NCBI GenBank assembly: GCA_944384235.1
Contig: CALWSP010000022.1
Location: 1 to 64,000 of the forward strand
Origin: an uncultured Clostridia bacterium
GTDB lineage: Bacteria > Bacillota > Clostridia > Lachnospirales > CAG-274
Direction: 5' to 3'
DNA: 64,000 bases
Positions 60,478 through 64,000 of the stretch are shown here, one piece after another; position 1 is the stretch's first letter, and every line of letters starts with the position of its first letter. Made by a program: the position numbers and the translations under genes. The notes below the pieces were generated by a model. The model searched no databases. It was not told the origin of the DNA and saw only the letters and a program-made list of their open reading frames with translations.

Positions 60478-61230
60478 TTGAAGTTAAAAAAAATAATTTT
60501 AGGTTTAACATTAATGTTTTTAATTGGTTGTAATGTTAAAAGTTCAGCGAAAAATGAAGTTAATGTTTATGTGGCAGCTAGTCTTGAAAATGCTATGAAT
60601 GAAATTGTAAATGATTTTGAAAAAAATAATGATGTTAATGTTTTAATTAATTCAGGTTCATCTGAAAATTTAATGCTTCAAATTGAAGAAGGAGCAAAGT
60701 GTGATATTTTCTTTCCTGCGTCAGAAGTGCAAATGAAAAATTTAATTAACAAAGGTTTAATTGATGAAAAAAATGTAGTTAATTTATTATCTAATAGAAT
60801 TGTTTTAATAAAAGCAAAGGGCTCTAATTCAAATGTTACTAGTTTTGAAAATGCTTTTTTGGCAAAGAACATTGCTATTGGTGGGGAAGGTGTTCCTATT
60901 GGAAATTATGCTAGGCAAGTTTTTACTTTAATAGGAAATTTTAACAACATTATGGATATGGAAATTAATGAAGGAGCTAACACCACTGCTGTTTTAACAA
61001 GCGTGGCAGAGGGAGCTAATGAAATTGGCGTTGTTTACAAAACTGATGCTCTTTCAATGGTTGACAAGGTCGAAATTATAGACGAAGCTGATTTTTTTGA
61101 CGATAAAATTATATATCCATTAGGTGTTTTAGAAAATAGCAACAACGAAAATGTTAAAAAATTATATGAATATATTTTAAGTGAAGAAAGTAAAAGCGTG
61201 TTTGAAAGGTATGGTTTTAAAATTAAGTAA
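60478..61230 (+). CDS. modA: Molybdate ABC transporter substrate-binding lipoprotein ModA
   Basis: 250 aa. The start is TTG 60478, 7 bases after GGAGGA; the only alternative in frame, TTG 60463, lies in the ribosome site. Lipoprotein signal 'KKIILGLTLMFLIGC' puts the lipidated cysteine at C18. The mature part shows ModA blocks: 'VNVYVAASLENAMNEIV', 'NSGSSENLMLQIEEGAKCDIFFPASE', 'AIGGEGVPIGNYARQV', 'GANTTAVLTSVAEGANEIGVVYKTDA'. It captures molybdate (or tungstate) outside the membrane for ModBC. Confidence 0.95.
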   Translation: MKLKKIILGLTLMFLIGCNVKSSAKNEVNVYVAASLENAMNEIVNDFEKNNDVNVLINSGSSENLMLQIEEGAKCDIFFPASEVQMKNLINKGLIDEKNVVNLLSNRIVLIKAKGSNSNVTSFENAFLAKNIAIGGEGVPIGNYARQVFTLIGNFNNIMDMEINEGANTTAVLTSVAEGANEIGVVYKTDALSMVDKVEIIDEADFFDDKIIYPLGVLENSNNENVKKLYEYILSEESKSVFERYGFKIK

Positions 61231-61913
61231 TGGCAGAGTTTTTAAAAAATATAGATTTTAGCCCGCTTATAATATCATTAAAAACAGGACTTATAAGCAT
61301 AATATTTATATTTATTATTGGAACAATTTTAGCTTTTTTTGTTACTAGTTTAAATAGAAAGTTAAAAATTATAATTGATAGTGTGTTTACTTTGCCTTTG
61401 GTTTTGCCTCCAACTGTTGCAGGGTATTTATTGCTTTTAATTTTTAGCCTTAGAAGGCCATTTGGAAATTTTTTAAATGAAGAACTTGGAATTAGAATTG
61501 TTCAAAGTTTTTCTGCTTGTGTTATTTCATCTTTTGTAATAGCTTTTCCTCTTATGTATCAAAACGCTAGAACTGCTTTTGAACAAGTTGACCAAAATTT
61601 AATATTTGCTGGCAAAACTCTTGGTTTAAGTGAAAGGAAAATTTTTTTTAAAATTATTATTCCAAATGCTAAAAATGGACTTATAGCAGGAGGTATATTA
61701 TCTTTTGCAAGAGCTATAGGAGAATATGGTGCAACAAGTATGTTAGCTGGCAACATACTTGGCAAAACTAGAACGATTTCTATGGCTATTTACACAGAAG
61801 TTTCAAAAGGAAATTATAAAATGGCTGGCTTTTGGACTATTGTTATAGTTATTATAGCTTTTATTATTATGTTTTTAACAAACTTTTATGTTTGTAAAAA
61901 GAGGTTTAAATAG
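61230..61913 (+). CDS. modB: Molybdate ABC transporter permease ModB
   Basis: 227 aa; the ATG at 61230 shares its A with the modA stop. Five to six membrane helices and the permease coupling motif 'ARTAFEQVDQNLIFAGKTLGLSERKIFFKIIIPNAKNGLIAGGILSFARAIGEYGATSML' region (EAA loop), typical of ModB. It works with ModA and ModC. Confidence 0.95.
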   Translation: MAEFLKNIDFSPLIISLKTGLISIIFIFIIGTILAFFVTSLNRKLKIIIDSVFTLPLVLPPTVAGYLLLLIFSLRRPFGNFLNEELGIRIVQSFSACVISSFVIAFPLMYQNARTAFEQVDQNLIFAGKTLGLSERKIFFKIIIPNAKNGLIAGGILSFARAIGEYGATSMLAGNILGKTRTISMAIYTEVSKGNYKMAGFWTIVIVIIAFIIMFLTNFYVCKKRFK

Positions 61914-61914
61914 T

Positions 61915-62886
61915 ATGTATTTAGATGTGGAAATTAAAAAAAAGTTAGAGAAATTTGACTTAGATGTTAAATTTACAACTGAAAGTAAGCGAATTGGAAT
62001 TTTAGGAAGCTCAGGTTCTGGAAAATCGATGACGTTAAAGGCTATTTCGGGCATTGAAAAAATTGATGACGGAAAAATAGTTTTTTATAATAAAGTTTTA
62101 TTTAGCAAAAAAAAGAAGATTAATTTAAAAGTGCAAAAAAGAAAAATTGGGTATATGTTTCAAAATTATGCTTTGTTTCCTAATATGACTGTTAAAGAAA
62201 ACATTGAAATAGTTAAAAGTAGCTCATTAAAATATAATATTAAAGAGTTAATTAATAAATTTGAATTAGATAATGTTCAAAATAAATTTCCAAGTGAAAT
62301 ATCTGGAGGGGAACAACAAAGAGTTGCTTTAGCTAGGGTTATTGCTTCTGGTTGTGAAATGGTGTTATTAGATGAGCCATTTTCTGCACTGGATAACAAT
62401 TTAAAATATAAAATTGAATCTGAGCTTATTTTGTATTTGGACAAATTTAACATACCAAGCATTTTAGTTTCTCATAACATTGAAGAGCTTTATAAAATGT
62501 GTGACTATTTAATTATTTTAAGTGACGGAAAAGCTATAGAAAAAGGTTATATAAAAGAAATTATTAAAAGACCTAAAAATGTTGAAAGTGCAAGGTTGGT
62601 AGGCTTTAAAAATATTTTTGAGATAGAAGATTTAGATATTATTTTAAATATAGAAAACAAATTTGAATACAGTTATTTTGCAATTAGCGAACATAACTTT
62701 AGCAAAGAAAAAGGTGATGGTTTTGTTTTTTATGAAGATTTTGAAAAAGTTGAGTTAATTAACGAAAATATGTATATTTTAAATGTAAAGGGAAATAGAC
62801 TATTTGCTAGTTTTAAAAAAAATATAGAATTAGATAGGAGTGGAAAAATTTTTTACAACAAAGACGATATTATTTATTTTAAATGA
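61915..62886 (+). CDS. modC: Molybdate ABC transporter ATPase ModC
   Basis: 323 aa from ATG 61915, one base after the modB stop, with AAAGAGG upstream. Walker A GSSGSGKS at 31-38, Q-loop 'YMFQNYALFPNMTVKENI', signature 'ISGGEQQRVALARVIASG', Walker B 'MVLLDEPFSALD', switch 'LVSHNIEELYKMCDY'. The C-terminal 90 residues are shorter and weaker than the Mop/TOBE molybdate-sensing domain of E. coli ModC (352 aa), so direct sensing may be lost. Confidence 0.94.
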   Translation: MYLDVEIKKKLEKFDLDVKFTTESKRIGILGSSGSGKSMTLKAISGIEKIDDGKIVFYNKVLFSKKKKINLKVQKRKIGYMFQNYALFPNMTVKENIEIVKSSSLKYNIKELINKFELDNVQNKFPSEISGGEQQRVALARVIASGCEMVLLDEPFSALDNNLKYKIESELILYLDKFNIPSILVSHNIEELYKMCDYLIILSDGKAIEKGYIKEIIKRPKNVESARLVGFKNIFEIEDLDIILNIENKFEYSYFAISEHNFSKEKGDGFVFYEDFEKVELINENMYILNVKGNRLFASFKKNIELDRSGKIFYNKDDIIYFK

Positions 62887-62926
62887 TATTTACAAGAATT
62901 TATCTTGTAAATATCATTTTTTTATA
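62881..62926. terminator. Strong bidirectional terminator after modC
   Basis: AAATGATATTTACAAGA (62881-62897) and TCTTGTAAATATCATTT (62903-62919) pair perfectly over 17 bp around ATTTA, followed by T on both strands. It also serves the convergent gene at 62922. Confidence 0.9.
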
Positions 62927-63356
62927 AATATTTTTCTATTTCTTTACAAAGGTCTTCTTCTAAATATATAAGTTTAGTTGCAAGCTCTTTGGCTTTATCA
63001 TTTGAATCTTTATATTCGTTTAGATATTTATTTAAATTTTTTATTCCCATATTACAACCATCTGTTATTAAACTTGCTATCATAGAACTGCTATTATCCA
63101 TCATCATTTTAATATTTGTTTTAAAAAAAGACATTGATTTTGCCATAATAGGTGGTTCGTTTTCAGATATATTATAGGTTTTAAGTTCATTTTCAATATC
63201 TTTTTGTATTTTTAAGTGATTTTCTTTACTATCTGACAAAATTTTAATTAAAGAACTTTCCTTAGTTTTATCTAAAATTTCATCAAATGATGAAACAGCC
63301 ATTTTAACACCTATTTCACAATTTTGTAAAAGTTTTATTGTATCTAAATTTTCCAA
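62922..63356 (-). CDS. Helical-bundle protein, ferritin-like (DUF2383-like), unknown function
   Basis: 144 aa if started at TTG 63356, 7 bases after AGGAG in AAAAAAGGAGATGAT; upstream in-frame codons lie before that site. The product is almost entirely helical: 'TIKLLQNCEIGVKMAVSSFDEIL', 'HLKIQKDIENEL', 'IKMMMDNSSSMIASLITDGCNMGIKNLNKYL', 'LATKLIYLEEDLCKEIEKYL'. This four-helix pattern with a central 'D-G-C-N-M-G-I-K-x-L' segment resembles the DUF2383 / ferritin-like proteins of spore formers. Few of the Glu/His ligands of true ferritins are visible. Single gene; role unknown. Confidence 0.65.
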   Translation of the reverse strand: MENLDTIKLLQNCEIGVKMAVSSFDEILDKTKESSLIKILSDSKENHLKIQKDIENELKTYNISENEPPIMAKSMSFFKTNIKMMMDNSSSMIASLITDGCNMGIKNLNKYLNEYKDSNDKAKELATKLIYLEEDLCKEIEKYL

Positions 63357-63458
63357 AATATCATCTCCTTTTTTATATAATGTGATTATTTTTAAATTTA
63401 TATACAAAAAATAGTCTTTTTTATTAAAAAAAATAATATAAAATATAGAGGTGATTTT

Positions 63459-63923
63459 ATGGTTATTAAATTAAAAAATTTATTAATTAGCATTTTAATT
63501 CCATTAGTTGTTGGAGGGCTATCTTCTTTTATTGTTAGAGGTAGTTTTAGCCTTTTTAGCCAAGTAAACAAGCCACCACTAAGTCCTCCAAGCATTCTTT
63601 TTCCTATTGTTTGGACTATTTTATACATTTTAATGGGTATAGCTTCTTATATTGTTTATGAAAATTCAAAGAATAAAAAGAATAATGGCTTAACTTTTTA
63701 TGCTATACAGTTAATATTTAATTTTGTATGGCCTATTTTATTTTTTAACTATAATTTATATTTAGTTTCATTTATTTGGTTATTTATTTTATGGATATTA
63801 ATTTTAATTACAACAATTAAATTTTATAATGTTAACAAAATAGCTGGCTATTTAATGATACCATATTTAGTTTGGGTGTTTTTTGCAGGATATTTAAATC
63901 TTGGAATATATTTATTAAATTAA
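63459..63923 (+). CDS. tspO: TspO/MBR family membrane protein
   Basis: 154 aa; ATG 63459 behind AGAGGTGA. Five membrane helices with the TspO pattern 'KPPLSPPSILFPIVWTILYILMGIASY', 'QLIFNFVWPILFF', 'YLMIPYLVWVFFAGYLNLGIYLLN'. The W-x-x-L-Y-x-L-M-G-x-A-S segment and the C-terminal 'PYLxWxxFAxYLN' motif are diagnostic. TspO binds tetrapyrroles and cholesterol-like ligands; in bacteria it is tied to stress and porphyrin handling. Confidence 0.93.
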   Translation: MVIKLKNLLISILIPLVVGGLSSFIVRGSFSLFSQVNKPPLSPPSILFPIVWTILYILMGIASYIVYENSKNKKNNGLTFYAIQLIFNFVWPILFFNYNLYLVSFIWLFILWILILITTIKFYNVNKIAGYLMIPYLVWVFFAGYLNLGIYLLN

Positions 63924-63959
63924 GTTATAAAAAAATAAAACTCCAAAAATTATTAGTTA

Positions 63960-63988
63960 TTGACAAAAAAATAAAATAGTATTATCAT
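63960..63988 (+). promoter_or_regulatory. Candidate promoter at the window end
   Basis: TTGACA (63960-63965), 17 bases, TATCAT (63983-63988). It would drive a gene beyond the window. Confidence 0.5.
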
Positions 63989-64000
63989 TAACTTAATTTA

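Overview
The window is AT-rich (about 30% G+C by eye) and reads as chromosome of an endospore-forming, low-GC Clostridia bacterium. The grounds are cotJ spore-coat genes, a SpoIIQ-like protein behind a sigma-F-like promoter, consensus sigma-A promoters, strong Shine-Dalgarno sites, CIRCE-controlled groESL and DnaD/DnaI-type replication proteins. A GH105 hydrolase, a rhamnogalacturonan-acetylesterase-like enzyme with a C-terminal SLH-like region, a KDG kinase and a gluconate-5-dehydrogenase-like SDR suggest use of plant pectin or uronates. I do not assign a species.

Layout. 1-3.7 kb is accessory DNA: the end of a stalk-domain protein, a 51-aa protein, an Sll1717-type P-loop ATPase, and a compact promoter-operator / 34-aa hydrophobic peptide / 2-TM protein / ribbon-helix-helix module lying directly against a truncated cotJC (cotJA and cotJB are intact). 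3.8-11.5 kb: stalk protein, yqhQ-prmC-prfA, glycogen phosphorylase, pgi. 11.6-18.6 kb: a type IV pilus assembly operon (prepilin peptidase, PilC, a PilM-PilN fusion, PilO, PilB, PilT) with no pilin gene. 18.7-26.4 kb: HAD phosphatase, SDR, CpsB-type phosphatase, membrane protein, VanZ, and a GntR-ABC-permease-permease-lipoprotein operon resembling ytr. 26.4-32.5 kb: SpoIIQ-like protein, argF, trpS, kdgK, groESL. 32.7-41.9 kb: K+/H+ antiporter, B12-dependent methionine synthase split from its reactivation protein, pheA, a gdpP homologue without membrane segments, rplI, dnaB. 42-50.7 kb: ABC exporter, GH105, CDF transporter, DUF3789, DnaD and DnaI proteins, Nudix, acidic membrane protein, acetylesterase.

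50.7-62.9 kb is the most coherent block. selD-yedF-DUF3343 (minus strand) is divergent from moaA-MOSC-mogA-xdhC-yqeB-moeA-like-moaC-yqeC-mocA, followed by an NCS2 xanthine/uracil permease and modABC. Nearly all genes overlap or abut. This is the gene set associated with selenium-dependent molybdenum hydroxylases: molybdate is imported, molybdopterin is built and matured, and SelD supplies selenophosphate for a proposed labile selenium cofactor. The hydroxylase itself, moaD/moaE and selA/selB are not in the window. The window ends with a ferritin-like helical protein and tspO.

All calls rest on reading the sequence and on recalled family features; no database search was run.
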